From G963663315 sp963665165 (GTDB lineage: Bacteria; Pseudomonadota; Gammaproteobacteria; Arenicellales; Poriferihabitantaceae), in contig OY761989.1 in NCBI GenBank assembly GCA_963665165.1, positions 1,178,001-1,242,000 on the forward strand: a stretch of 64,000 nt of DNA, in the 5' to 3' direction. How positions within the stretch are numbered: position 1 is the stretch's first letter; the number at the start of each line of letters is the position of its first letter. The translations under genes and the position numbers were made by a program. The notes under the pieces are model-generated. The model was not told where the DNA came from and made no database searches. It saw nothing but the letters and a program-made list of their open reading frames with translations. Shown here piece after piece: positions 16,095 to 25,218 of this stretch.

Positions 16095-16997
16095 ATGACA
16101 ATCATGATTGACGAAAACACCCGGGTCCTCGTCCAGGGGTTTACCGGTAAAATTGGCGCCTTCCATACAGCGGAAATGCTGGAGTACGGGACCCGGGTGG
16201 TGGGCGGTGTAACGCCGGGGAAAGGGGGACAATCCCATTTGGGTCTGCCTGTGTTCAACACCATGAAAGAGGCGGTAGCCGAGACCGGAGCAGACGCCAG
16301 TATCGTGTTTGTGCCGGCGGCCTTTGCCGCGGACAGCGTGATGGAAGCGGCTGACGCGGGAATACAGACCTGCGTAGCGATTACGGACGGCATTCCGGCA
16401 CAGGACATGATACGGGTCAAGCGTTACATGTACCGTTACAAAAAAGAAGAGCGTATGCGCCTGACTGGCCCGAACTGCGCTGGCTCCATCAGTCCGGGAA
16501 AATGTTTGCTGGGTATCATGCCCGGACATATCTACATGCAGGGAAATGTGGGGGTCGTGGCGCGCTCGGGCACCCTGGGGTATGAAGCCGCGTCACAAAT
16601 GAAAGCGCTTGGAATCGGTATCAGCACCAGTGTCGGTATTGGCGGTGACCCGATCAATGGCTTGTCGCACCGTGATGTTCTGGAACTGTTCGAGGCTGAC
16701 CCGGATACCAGCGCCGTCATGATGATTGGCGAAATTGGCGGGCCGCAGGAAGCCGAAGCGGCTGAATACTTCAAAACCCGGATGACCAAGCCCCTGGTCG
16801 CTTATATCGCGGGACTCACCGCACCCAAAGGCCGACGGATGGGCCACGCGGGAGCCATCGTTTCCGGCGCTGGTGAAAGCGCTGCGGAAAAGGTTGATCT
16901 GCTAAGAGAGGCCGGGGTAACCGTCGCCCCGAATCCATCCGAACTCGGATCAACGATGCAGCAGGTCCTGCGGGGCATGGCCCAGGAGAAGATATGA
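16095..16997 (+). CDS. mtkB: Malate-CoA ligase alpha subunit (malate thiokinase)
   Basis: A 300-residue protein of the succinyl-CoA synthetase alpha family. A CoA-binding Rossmann domain opens the chain (RVLVQGFTGKIGAFHTAEM), and the phosphorylated histidine is His251 in RRMGHAGAIVSG. The segment GPNCAGSISPGK is the conserved ligand loop. It forms an alpha-beta complex with MtkA. The stop overlaps the PEP carboxylase start by four bases (ATGA), so translation is probably coupled. Confidence 0.9.
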   Translation: MTIMIDENTRVLVQGFTGKIGAFHTAEMLEYGTRVVGGVTPGKGGQSHLGLPVFNTMKEAVAETGADASIVFVPAAFAADSVMEAADAGIQTCVAITDGIPAQDMIRVKRYMYRYKKEERMRLTGPNCAGSISPGKCLLGIMPGHIYMQGNVGVVARSGTLGYEAASQMKALGIGISTSVGIGGDPINGLSHRDVLELFEADPDTSAVMMIGEIGGPQEAEAAEYFKTRMTKPLVAYIAGLTAPKGRRMGHAGAIVSGAGESAAEKVDLLREAGVTVAPNPSELGSTMQQVLRGMAQEKI

Positions 16998-19771
16998 CCG
17001 ACTCCACTTCTCCGATGTCATGGACGCAGTTCACCCAGGTTGCCACCGGGAGCGACATCGTTGATCCGGCCGCCAGTTATGAGGATGATCTCGTTGAGTT
17101 GCTTTATCAACAGTTGTTGAGTGTCGTTCGCGTGCGCCAGCCTGATATTGAACCCATTCTGGACGGTTTCAAGGATATTCGCGGCGTAACGGATATCCGG
17201 ATATTACATATTCTGGAAGCGTACGGGATCTGGTTTCAGCTACTTTGCATCGCGGAACAACACGCGACGGTGCAGCAACGTCGTCGAATTGAAAAAGAAT
17301 ACGGTATCGATCAGGTGCCCGGCACATTCGCCCACACATTTTCAACCGCTGCACGACAAAATATTTCTGCGAAAGAAATACAAAAGGTACTGGACAACAG
17401 TTTTATCTGCCCGGTTATTACCGCGCATCCGACCGAAGCGAAAAGGGTAACGGTACTGGAAATTCATCGGCGGATCTATGTGTTGCTGAAAAAACTGGAA
17501 CTCACTCGCTGGACTCCCCGGGAACGCGACGCCCTGGTCCATGAGTTGCGTAATGAAATTGATTTGCTTTGGCTGACCGGTGAAATTCGCCTGGAGAAAC
17601 CAACCGTATCGCAGGAAGCGGCATGGGGATTGCATTTCTTTGTGGAATCGTTGTTTGACGGTGTAATGGAACTGTACGACGAATTAAATCGCGCGTTGGC
17701 GCAGGCGTACCCGCAGTTTGACTTTCAGGTCCCGTCATTATTTCGATTCGGCTCCTGGATAGGAGGCGACCGGGATGGCAATCCAAACGTAACGAACGGA
17801 GTGACCGCGTTTGCGATTCATGAGAATGCCAAAGCCTGTCTGGAAAAATATCGTCAAAAATTGTTCGAGCTTGGCGCAAAACTCAGCATCGCGAGTCATT
17901 CGGTCCAGGTTCCTGATGATTTCATGCGCGAATTGCAGAAAAAGCTGGCTTTGCACGGCGGGATGGAAGCCTTTTCCAGGCAAAATCCGGGAGAAGTATT
18001 CCGGCAATACCTGCGCTGCATACACAAAAGCGTTGACGCCACACTGGACAATCTGGATGACCCCGGCAAATCACCAGTCGCGTACTCGCTCGCATCGGAC
18101 TTGTCCGCCGACTTGAAAATTCTGGAAAAGGGGCTGAGTGATGCCCGATGCGAGCATCTGGGGGTAGGCAATGTGAGGCCGTTACGCCATCTGGTAGACA
18201 CTTTCGGCTTTCGCACCGTCAGCCTCGACCTGCGTCAGAATACAACCATCACCAATGGAGCGCTGGCGGAAATATGGCAGATACTGAATAAAAAAACCGG
18301 TTTGGACGTACCGGACTTTCGTTCGGATGAGTGGCGGGAATGGATTCGCAGGGAATTGGCGGAACCCTTGCGGGTAGCGCCGCGAACGGAGTTTTTATCC
18401 GATCAGGCGCAATCCGTATTATCCATGCTGGAGCAGGTCAGGCACGAGCAGGGTAAATTGGATCCGGAAACATTCGGTGTTTTCGTCCTCAGTATGACCC
18501 ATACCGCTACAGATGTATCGGGAGTCTATTTATTGGCGAAATACGCGGGTTTGTTTACCGATGCCGATGGAGTGGACGCCTGTCGAATTCTGGTCGTTCC
18601 CCTTTTGGAAACCATACAGGATCTGGAAAACGGCCCCGCCATATTGAAGGAGTTGCTGGAACATTCATTTGTGCGTCGCACCATTCGCAGATGCGGTGGT
18701 TCGCAGGAAGTGATGGTGGGATACTCGGATTCAAACAAGGATGGAGGGTTCCTGACATCCAACTGGGTGATCAGCAAGGCGCAAAAACGGATCCGTGAGG
18801 CCGGAAAAAAACAGAGGATAAATATTTCATTTTTTCATGGACGCGGAGGTTCTGTAAGTCGTGGCGGGGCGCCCAGCGGCCGCGCCATTGCTGCACAACC
18901 GGCAGGGACGATTGATGGCCGTATGCGGGTTACGGAACAGGGGGAGGTGGTTTCATACAAGTATGCCAACCGCGGATTCGCCGAAGAGCAAATGGAGATT
19001 CTGGCGTCCAGCGTACTCAATCATACATTGATGTCCGGTGTCGATCCCGCATTTCAAGCCAACGCCGAATTGGACGAGGTCATGGAAGCGCTTTCCGGTA
19101 CTGCCTATGTGGCCTATAGAAAATTGATCGAATCCCCGGGTCTGGTCGGGTTTTACCAGGAGGCCAGTCCCGTGGAAGAGTTGGCATTGATGAAAATGGG
19201 TTCGCGCCCGGCGCGAAGATTCCATTCGACTTCATTAGAGGATTTACGTGCGATACCCTGGGTGTTTGCCTGGACACAAAACAGAATGCTGGTGCCCGGA
19301 TGGTATGGTGTCGGCAGTGGTTTTCAACAACTGATCCATGTGCGCGGCAAAGCGGGTGAAGAACTGCTGAAAAAACTGTATAAAAAGCATGCCTTGTTCA
19401 GATTGATTCTGGACAGTGTGGAAAAAACACTGTTACTGGTTGACATGGATGTCGCGGAAAAATATTCCGAACTGGTCACTGCCAGAGAGTGCGGGGATCG
19501 TATATTTGCGGATATTCAGGCTGAATATTCACTGACCAAAACGCGGGTTTTGCAAATTACGGGTGAAGAAAACCTGTGTGACCGCTTCCCGAATTTCAAA
19601 CGGCATCTCCACCGGCGTATCAGGCCATTGAATCAGGCCGGTCTGGAGGAAGTGGACCTGATCCGGAGATTTCGTGATGGAACGCGAAAGGATCAGGGGA
19701 AGCCCGGCATCCTGATTCCACTGTTGTTATCCATTAACTGTGTCGCCGCGGGTATTGGCAGCACCGGCTGA
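16994..19771 (+). CDS. ppc: Phosphoenolpyruvate carboxylase
   Basis: A 925-residue enzyme that makes oxaloacetate from PEP and bicarbonate; in the serine cycle this is the CO2-fixing step feeding malate. Catalytic His145 lies in ITAHPTEAKR. VGYSDSNKDGGFLTSNW and FFHGRGGSVSRGGAPSGR are the other active-site segments, and the chain ends STG, close to the usual NTG. Full length. As the last gene of mclA-mtkA-mtkB-ppc it reproduces a group known from serine-cycle methylotrophs. Codon choice looks more AT-ending than in its neighbours by eye; this was not computed. Confidence 0.95.
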   Translation: MTDSTSPMSWTQFTQVATGSDIVDPAASYEDDLVELLYQQLLSVVRVRQPDIEPILDGFKDIRGVTDIRILHILEAYGIWFQLLCIAEQHATVQQRRRIEKEYGIDQVPGTFAHTFSTAARQNISAKEIQKVLDNSFICPVITAHPTEAKRVTVLEIHRRIYVLLKKLELTRWTPRERDALVHELRNEIDLLWLTGEIRLEKPTVSQEAAWGLHFFVESLFDGVMELYDELNRALAQAYPQFDFQVPSLFRFGSWIGGDRDGNPNVTNGVTAFAIHENAKACLEKYRQKLFELGAKLSIASHSVQVPDDFMRELQKKLALHGGMEAFSRQNPGEVFRQYLRCIHKSVDATLDNLDDPGKSPVAYSLASDLSADLKILEKGLSDARCEHLGVGNVRPLRHLVDTFGFRTVSLDLRQNTTITNGALAEIWQILNKKTGLDVPDFRSDEWREWIRRELAEPLRVAPRTEFLSDQAQSVLSMLEQVRHEQGKLDPETFGVFVLSMTHTATDVSGVYLLAKYAGLFTDADGVDACRILVVPLLETIQDLENGPAILKELLEHSFVRRTIRRCGGSQEVMVGYSDSNKDGGFLTSNWVISKAQKRIREAGKKQRINISFFHGRGGSVSRGGAPSGRAIAAQPAGTIDGRMRVTEQGEVVSYKYANRGFAEEQMEILASSVLNHTLMSGVDPAFQANAELDEVMEALSGTAYVAYRKLIESPGLVGFYQEASPVEELALMKMGSRPARRFHSTSLEDLRAIPWVFAWTQNRMLVPGWYGVGSGFQQLIHVRGKAGEELLKKLYKKHALFRLILDSVEKTLLLVDMDVAEKYSELVTARECGDRIFADIQAEYSLTKTRVLQITGEENLCDRFPNFKRHLHRRIRPLNQAGLEEVDLIRRFRDGTRKDQGKPGILIPLLLSINCVAAGIGSTG

Positions 19772-19799
19772 AATTTCAGACATCGTACTTTATGTCATC

Positions 19800-21044
19800 A
19801 TGAAATCCGGAACTTCGCATTATCCCCTGATCATTATCGGCGCCGGCGCCGCCGGCCTGGGGGCATCGGAGTATGCGTCCGCGCAGGGCGTTCGTCATAT
19901 TGTGCTGGAAGCTTCGCACAGAATAGGCGGTCGGGGGTTGACTGAATATCTCGAAGGTTCGATACCGGTTGACCTGGGTTGCCACTGGATGCATTGCGCG
20001 AGTATCAATCCCTATGTCGGTTGGGCGGATCGTCTCGGGTTCAGCTATGAAACCGGATCGGCTCCATACGCAATGCACTTCAACGGGCATTGGTTGTCGA
20101 CACAGCAGAAACAGGAGTATGAATCCTTTTGTACCGATAACGATACTGCGGTCAGGAAGGCGTACCGCGACCAACCGGAATCGTCGGCGCTGGACACGAT
20201 TACCGATCCGGATAGTCCCTGGGCGCCGTATTATTGTTACTGGATGTCCCTGATGCACTCGAATGACGTGGACCAGGTCGGCATCGTCGATATTATTGAT
20301 TTCAGGGAAACCGGCGAAGACTGGCCCGTAAAGCGGGGCTATGGCGCCCTGATCGCAAAGCAGGGTGAAGCGGCCCCGGTACATCTGAACACCCAGGCGC
20401 TGTCGATTGCCTGGGGAGGCAGTCCGGTGCGGGTGGCCACCAACCGTGGAGCGCTGACCGCTGACCGGGTTGTAATTACCGTATCCACTGGTGTCCTGGG
20501 CGCGTCAGCGATTGAATTTGCGCCGAAACTGCCCGCAGACAAGGTCGAGGCCATTCAGGCCCTGCCGCTCGGCAACTCCAATTACCAGTTCTTCAGTATT
20601 GATGAAGGCGCGTTCGATCAGGACATTCCGCAGAACATCCATTACCATGACGGCGAGGTATCCATGGCCGTGAGGATCAGACCGTTCGGTACGCCATGCC
20701 TGTTCGCCAGTACCGGCGGCCGGTTTGCGTGGTGGCTGGAGAAGCAGGGTCTGGCCGCTTCCGAGGCCTGGCTTACGGAGGCTCTGGTCCGGATTTTCGG
20801 TTCCGAAATTCGATCCGGGCTGAGAGAATTCAAGGTCAGCGCATGGGGCTATGATCCCTGGATACGGGGGGCTTATTCCTCAACCGTCCCCGGTTACCGG
20901 AATGTCCGGCAAACGCTGGCCGAACCGCTTGACCGGAAACTGTTTTTCGCGGGCGAAGCGACTTCGACGGATTTCCTGAACACCGCCCATGGCGCCTGGC
21001 TGTCAGGCCAGCGGGCAGTCCGGGAATGCCTGGCCGGTTCGTAA
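19800..21044 (+). CDS. FAD-dependent amine oxidase family protein
   Basis: A 414-residue flavoprotein. The N-terminal dinucleotide site reads PLIIIGAGAAGLGASEYA, followed by ASHRIGGRGLTEY and DLGCHWMH, typical of monoamine and polyamine oxidases. The C-terminal FAD segment is LFFAGEATSTDFLNTAHGAW. It probably oxidises a primary or secondary amine, giving an aldehyde or imine and hydrogen peroxide. Given the polyamine-type importer nearby, a polyamine is possible. The frame also opens from a GTG at 19740 inside ppc, but ATG 19800 directly precedes the FAD fold. It is 28 bases after ppc and convergent with the aminotransferase gene. Confidence 0.82.
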   Translation: MKSGTSHYPLIIIGAGAAGLGASEYASAQGVRHIVLEASHRIGGRGLTEYLEGSIPVDLGCHWMHCASINPYVGWADRLGFSYETGSAPYAMHFNGHWLSTQQKQEYESFCTDNDTAVRKAYRDQPESSALDTITDPDSPWAPYYCYWMSLMHSNDVDQVGIVDIIDFRETGEDWPVKRGYGALIAKQGEAAPVHLNTQALSIAWGGSPVRVATNRGALTADRVVITVSTGVLGASAIEFAPKLPADKVEAIQALPLGNSNYQFFSIDEGAFDQDIPQNIHYHDGEVSMAVRIRPFGTPCLFASTGGRFAWWLEKQGLAASEAWLTEALVRIFGSEIRSGLREFKVSAWGYDPWIRGAYSSTVPGYRNVRQTLAEPLDRKLFFAGEATSTDFLNTAHGAWLSGQRAVRECLAGS

Positions 21045-21051
21045 GGCCGCG

Positions 21052-22437
21052 CTATTCCCGACTCCAGATTCCTTCATTCCTGACATCCTCCATTGCGGCG
21101 ACAATGCTGCCGCGCAGAATGCGGACCATCTCGTCGATTTGCGCTTCGCTAATGATCAATGGCGGTGACAGGACGAACATATTGACAATCGGGCGGATCA
21201 GCAACCCGGACCGCTGGCAGTATCGATCAATCCGCTTGCCGATTTCGTGATCTTTCGCCGGTTCCCTGGCGCCTCCCTGGTTAATGCTGCATTCGACGCA
21301 GGCCATCAATCCGATTCCGCGCACGTTTTCAACGATCGGGATGTCTTCCAGGGTTTTCAACCGGGACTGGAAGTAAGGAGCGGTTTCCCGCACCTGTTCG
21401 AGGATCTTTTCCCGCTCCATGATTTCGATGTTTTTCAGCGCTGCAGCGCAGGCGACCGGATGTCCTGAATAGGTGAAGCCATTGGAAAACACCAGATCGG
21501 GTTCTGCTGCGTCAATCGACTGGAGCAGCGCGTCCGAAACCAGAAACGCGCCCAGCGGGATATAACCGGAAGTGATGCCCTTGGCGCAGGTGATGATGTC
21601 CGGGACGATACCGAAAACCGGCTCTGACGCGAAATAGTGGCCGAGCCTGCCGAATCCGGTCACCACCTCATCCGATATGTAGACCACGTCATGTTTCCGG
21701 CATACTTCGAGACAGGCCGCATGGTACCCCTGCGGCGCCAGAATGACGCCGCCCGAAGCGAGGATCGGCTCGGCGATAAACGCGGCCACCCGATCCGTCC
21801 CAAGTTCCAGAATTTTTTGCTCAAGCCGGTCGGCCAGCAGCGTGCAATATTCTTTTTCATCCATGCCCGCGGGCATGTTCAACGGGTTGGGGTCGGCAAT
21901 ATGATGGAAGCGGTCATCCATGAAATCCAGGAAGTTCTTGTCTGTGGGTTTTCCCGATGCCGACGCCGACAGGTAAGTGCTGCCGTGATAGGCGTTGGTG
22001 CGTGAAATAATATGCTTTTTACCGGGTTGGCCGAGCACATTGTTTCTGAACATGACGAAGCGCAATGCCGAATCAACGGCCGTGGACCCACAGGTCGTGT
22101 AAAAGACGTGATTCAGGTCTCCCGGAGAAATTTCAGCCAGTTTCGCGGCCAGCAGCGAGGCCGGTGAAGTCGTCAGACTCCATGGGCTGACATAAGTCAG
22201 TTGCGTCACCTGGTCGGCGATGGCCTTCGCCATCTCCTCCCGGCGGTGCCCGATATTGACGCACCACATTCCGGCCGGCCCGTCAATCATCCGGTTGCCG
22301 TCTGAATCCTCGATGTAAATCCCGTCGGCGCCGGATATGACGGTGCGCCTGTTTTCTCCGAGCTTGCGGATGTCTTCCCAGGGATGCAGGAATCGGTTGT
22401 CTTGCTTTTGTATGGATTCGGTATCAAGTTCTGGCAT
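21052..22437 (-). CDS. Class III (omega-type) aminotransferase
   Basis: A 461-residue PLP enzyme. The PLP lysine lies in IITCAKGITSGYIPLGAFLV; VVYISDEVVTGFGRLG holds the cofactor-binding Asp; TTCGSTAVDSALRF is the phosphate-binding segment. The size and the long N-terminus ending HPW fit omega-amino acid:pyruvate or putrescine:pyruvate transaminases. With a polyamine-type importer in the neighbourhood, a diamine or omega-amino acid is a reasonable guess, not more. The following serine hydrolase gene is upstream by 48 bases and reads the same way. Confidence 0.85.
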   Translation of the reverse strand: MPELDTESIQKQDNRFLHPWEDIRKLGENRRTVISGADGIYIEDSDGNRMIDGPAGMWCVNIGHRREEMAKAIADQVTQLTYVSPWSLTTSPASLLAAKLAEISPGDLNHVFYTTCGSTAVDSALRFVMFRNNVLGQPGKKHIISRTNAYHGSTYLSASASGKPTDKNFLDFMDDRFHHIADPNPLNMPAGMDEKEYCTLLADRLEQKILELGTDRVAAFIAEPILASGGVILAPQGYHAACLEVCRKHDVVYISDEVVTGFGRLGHYFASEPVFGIVPDIITCAKGITSGYIPLGAFLVSDALLQSIDAAEPDLVFSNGFTYSGHPVACAAALKNIEIMEREKILEQVRETAPYFQSRLKTLEDIPIVENVRGIGLMACVECSINQGGAREPAKDHEIGKRIDRYCQRSGLLIRPIVNMFVLSPPLIISEAQIDEMVRILRGSIVAAMEDVRNEGIWSRE

Positions 22438-22485
22438 TTGCGTTTCCGGGTGATTGGTTTTCTGGCCGGGGATTATATCCGGGTT

Positions 22486-24240
22486 TCAGTCTTCGCCGAA
22501 TGGCCGGATGGCGTCGGACAGCCGCGCCAGTTTCAGGTAGTCGTAGCATTCTTCGGTCTCGTATGAATCGAATGCGAACCGGAATCCGGTTGTGCCATTG
22601 GGCAGTATCTGGATGATCTGCCCGCCGTAACCGCGCATGGTGGGCAGCCACCATAACCGGTTGTTGCCTGAAATGTAGGGTAGATGCCAGATGCCACCCA
22701 GATAGCGGACTTCGCCATCGGTTGTATGCGTACCGGTCGGCAGTCCTTTTTGCACGGCCGGGTCAAACCATTCCGCCAGCATTCCGGCTTCCAGGATCGG
22801 GCGGCCCCCGATCTTCCCGCCGTCCTGGATCAGTTTTCCGAGGGACGCAATCTGGTCCAGGGCGAGCAGCAGGCCGGCATCGCTGAGCGGAACTTCCTGA
22901 TCGGGATCGGTTTCGATGGTGTGGAACTTGACGGCATGATGGATGCCAGCGGAACGGTATACCTCATCGCGCACTACATCCCAGATACGCGCATCACCGC
23001 CAGCCTGTTGTTTTAACCACGCATCCAGCGCCGCCCCGGCGATATAGAGGTCCTGGTCGCGATAACGCGCCACTGTGTCGGGAGGCCAGGGATAGCCCGG
23101 GCAGGCCAGCGCCGCCGTGTTTTTCCGGCGCTGGTCCGGCGCCAGAAACCAGTCATGGTAGTGGTCGTAGCTTTTCCTGGCGAGCGGCGACCGCTCTGCC
23201 TGTTCCGGTTCCAGCAGGTAGTCGGCGAAAATATCGACCGGTACCGGTTCGGGAGCCGCCGTGCCGATTCCACTCGCCATATTGAGGCAGTGGCCAATCG
23301 TAATTTCCCGCCAGTGGGGATATTCCGCCGCTTCGGGCAGGACCTCCGAGATCCTCACTGTGCGCGGGTCTGTGCCGAACCTTTGCGCCAGACGCAGACA
23401 GGCGATGCTGCAAAAAGCCGTCTTGGTGACTGACCAGACACCGAATTTCAGGGCCCTGGGGTAGGGAAAGTCGCCGAATCGGGTGGCGCATGCCGTATGA
23501 TGAACCTGGTTGTCGATGACCAGTCCGGCTATGAGCGTGCTGTCGCTGCCGAAGCCGGAGTTCAATTCGGTGAAGCAGGTTTCGGTTTCGGCGCAAAGCC
23601 AGTCATCCAGGGGTTTCAATGGATGGTGGTCCCGCCGTTCCTGGCGAAAAGCCTGGACAACCGGTTGCGACCGCTCCGGTCCGACGGCCCCGACCGTCGC
23701 ATCCAGGGTTCCCCAGGCCAACAGGTTTTCCGGGCACAGGAAAGTCCGGGTTTCCGCCACGATCTGAAAGTAGACCGGCGAGATTTCATCCTGGTTGAAC
23801 AAAAAGGCCGCAATGCCATGATGGGTGTCGTTTTCCAGGACATTGCAAAGCTGAAAGGGCAGGGCGGCGCGCAGCCATCCGTCGTCGCCGGATTCCATCC
23901 ATATCTGTCCGGGTGATACCACCAGACTCCAGTAACTGCCGCCATCCCGGTCACTGACCAGGTCCCGTTCAAACGGCGCCAGACTCCGGTCATCGCTGGC
24001 CAGGTGCAGGACGGCGGCTGGAAACCGGTCGATGCGGAGGTTGTTGACCACTACCCCCGGATGATTGCAGTGCATTTGCGTTTCAGGGAAGGCAATCGAG
24101 AAAGAGACGCGGGGAGCCGGTTGGTCTGGCCCGACCGGCAGAAACCAGCGATTGTCCACCGGGCCGTCGAAGGCGGCGCCGGACAACAGTTGCTGTCGGG
24201 TAAGGCAACAGCGTTCCGTGCCCTGTTCTGTGCCTGGCAT
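22486..24240 (-). CDS. Serine hydrolase of the beta-lactamase-related type with a large N-terminal domain
   Basis: A 584-residue protein. The C-terminal two thirds has the beta-lactamase/penicillin-binding fold: SVTK (Ser270, Lys273) is the SxxK nucleophile motif, and SYDHYHDWF and the GGQIIQILPNG strand near the end fit the class. The first about 200 residues (containing MHCNHPGVVVNNLRIDRFP) match nothing I recognise and might bind the substrate. No signal peptide is evident, so it may be cytoplasmic. The ATG lies two bases after the bpt stop (TGACCATG), so it is translated after bpt; an upstream in-frame start at 24324 would lie inside bpt. Role unknown. Confidence 0.65.
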   Translation of the reverse strand: MPGTEQGTERCCLTRQQLLSGAAFDGPVDNRWFLPVGPDQPAPRVSFSIAFPETQMHCNHPGVVVNNLRIDRFPAAVLHLASDDRSLAPFERDLVSDRDGGSYWSLVVSPGQIWMESGDDGWLRAALPFQLCNVLENDTHHGIAAFLFNQDEISPVYFQIVAETRTFLCPENLLAWGTLDATVGAVGPERSQPVVQAFRQERRDHHPLKPLDDWLCAETETCFTELNSGFGSDSTLIAGLVIDNQVHHTACATRFGDFPYPRALKFGVWSVTKTAFCSIACLRLAQRFGTDPRTVRISEVLPEAAEYPHWREITIGHCLNMASGIGTAAPEPVPVDIFADYLLEPEQAERSPLARKSYDHYHDWFLAPDQRRKNTAALACPGYPWPPDTVARYRDQDLYIAGAALDAWLKQQAGGDARIWDVVRDEVYRSAGIHHAVKFHTIETDPDQEVPLSDAGLLLALDQIASLGKLIQDGGKIGGRPILEAGMLAEWFDPAVQKGLPTGTHTTDGEVRYLGGIWHLPYISGNNRLWWLPTMRGYGGQIIQILPNGTTGFRFAFDSYETEECYDYLKLARLSDAIRPFGED

Positions 24241-24242
24241 GG

Positions 24243-24956
24243 TCACCGGGCGATCAATCGCCACTCCTTGTTGATGAATCCGAACATCGGTTTGAAGTTG
24301 ATCTTGTAGTGCATTTTCCGGCAATCCTTGATCCAGTAACCCAGGTACAGCCAGTCCAGGCGCATTTCGTTGACATAGTCGAGTTGCTTGATAATGGCGT
24401 AAGTGCCCAGACTGCGCTTCTTCAGTTCAGGATCGAAAAATGTGTAAACCGCGGACATGCCATCGTCGGGCAGGTCGCAGACCGACAATCCAACCAGCCT
24501 GTATTCCAGCCAGTATTCGAGAAATACCGTTTCGACGGACGAATCGACCGCAAATTCCCGGTATCGCCCGATATCGTTGTGGTCCATGATGTCACCCGGA
24601 TGGCGGTCGGCCTGGTAGCGTCGATAGAGCTCGAAATGCTCCTGCTTGAAAACCGCGGGGACCATGGTGGTATGAATGTCGAGGTTGAGTTTTCTGCATC
24701 TGGCCTGAGCGCGGTTGGGCCGGTATTCACTCGCCGGTATCCGGACCGAAACACAGGCGTTGCAATTCTGGCAATGGGGTTTGTAGATCGTTTTTCCGCT
24801 TCTCCGGAACCCGGCTCTGAGCAGGATGCTGAACAGGGCGTTGTTGACCTCGTAGTCAGGATCCAGCAAGACCGTGGTCGCCGTCTCCGGTTCGATGTAT
24901 GGGCAGGCGTGCGGCGCCGAGACATACAGCTTGGGCTGGTTCGTCTGGATACTCAA
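24243..24956 (-). CDS. bpt: Aspartate/glutamate leucyltransferase (bacterial arginyltransferase homologue)
   Basis: A 237-residue aminoacyl-tRNA-protein transferase of the Bpt/Ate1 family, which adds Leu to N-terminal Asp or Glu and marks proteins for ClpSAP degradation. The N-terminal cysteine-rich site is present (Cys18, then KPHCQNCNACVSVRIP with Cys62, Cys65, Cys68). The C-terminal GNAT-like domain contains VFLEYWLEYRLVGLSVCD and YLGYWIKDCRKMHYKINF. The start is a TTG with GGGAG 7 bases ahead. The usual partner aat is not in the window, and the downstream gene is a serine hydrolase rather than infA. Confidence 0.92.
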   Translation of the reverse strand: MSIQTNQPKLYVSAPHACPYIEPETATTVLLDPDYEVNNALFSILLRAGFRRSGKTIYKPHCQNCNACVSVRIPASEYRPNRAQARCRKLNLDIHTTMVPAVFKQEHFELYRRYQADRHPGDIMDHNDIGRYREFAVDSSVETVFLEYWLEYRLVGLSVCDLPDDGMSAVYTFFDPELKKRSLGTYAIIKQLDYVNEMRLDWLYLGYWIKDCRKMHYKINFKPMFGFINKEWRLIAR

Positions 24957-25158
24957 TCCGCCGCTCCCGCCGACAGGACTGGCGTTGTGTTCGATCTTCC
25001 GGCTGTGGCGGCGGCCGGATCGATTGCCGGGAATCGGGTTGTCATGTTCATTGACGTGGAGGATACACAGGCATCATATATTGAAATGGCGGCATTTGTA
25101 AATTACCGGCTGTGTATGGTTGTCCGGTCATTGATAAATCCGGATTGTACGGGAACGG

Positions 25159-25187
25159 TTGGCTAAATCCGGTTAGCTCTATAGAAT
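25159..25187 (+). promoter_or_regulatory. Probable sigma-70 promoter of tsaD
   Basis: TTGGCT at 25159-25164, a 17-base spacer and TAGAAT at 25182-25187 precede the tsaD ATG by about 30 bases. Four and five of six bases match the consensus hexamers. Nothing else was recognised in the 262-base gap between bpt and tsaD. Confidence 0.4.
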
Positions 25188-25218
25188 TGCGGTTTTCGTC
25201 CTGTTTCGGATAAAGCGG

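Noticed and set aside
19740..19799. An N-terminal extension of the amine oxidase starting inside ppc
   Set aside because: The FAD fold begins right after the ATG at 19800 and the extension has no homology pattern; no good ribosome site supports either start, so the shorter is preferred.
24957..25218. A small coding frame upstream of bpt, possibly an aat remnant
   Set aside because: Frames on both strands are short, lack conserved motifs and do not resemble the leucyl/phenylalanyl transferase.
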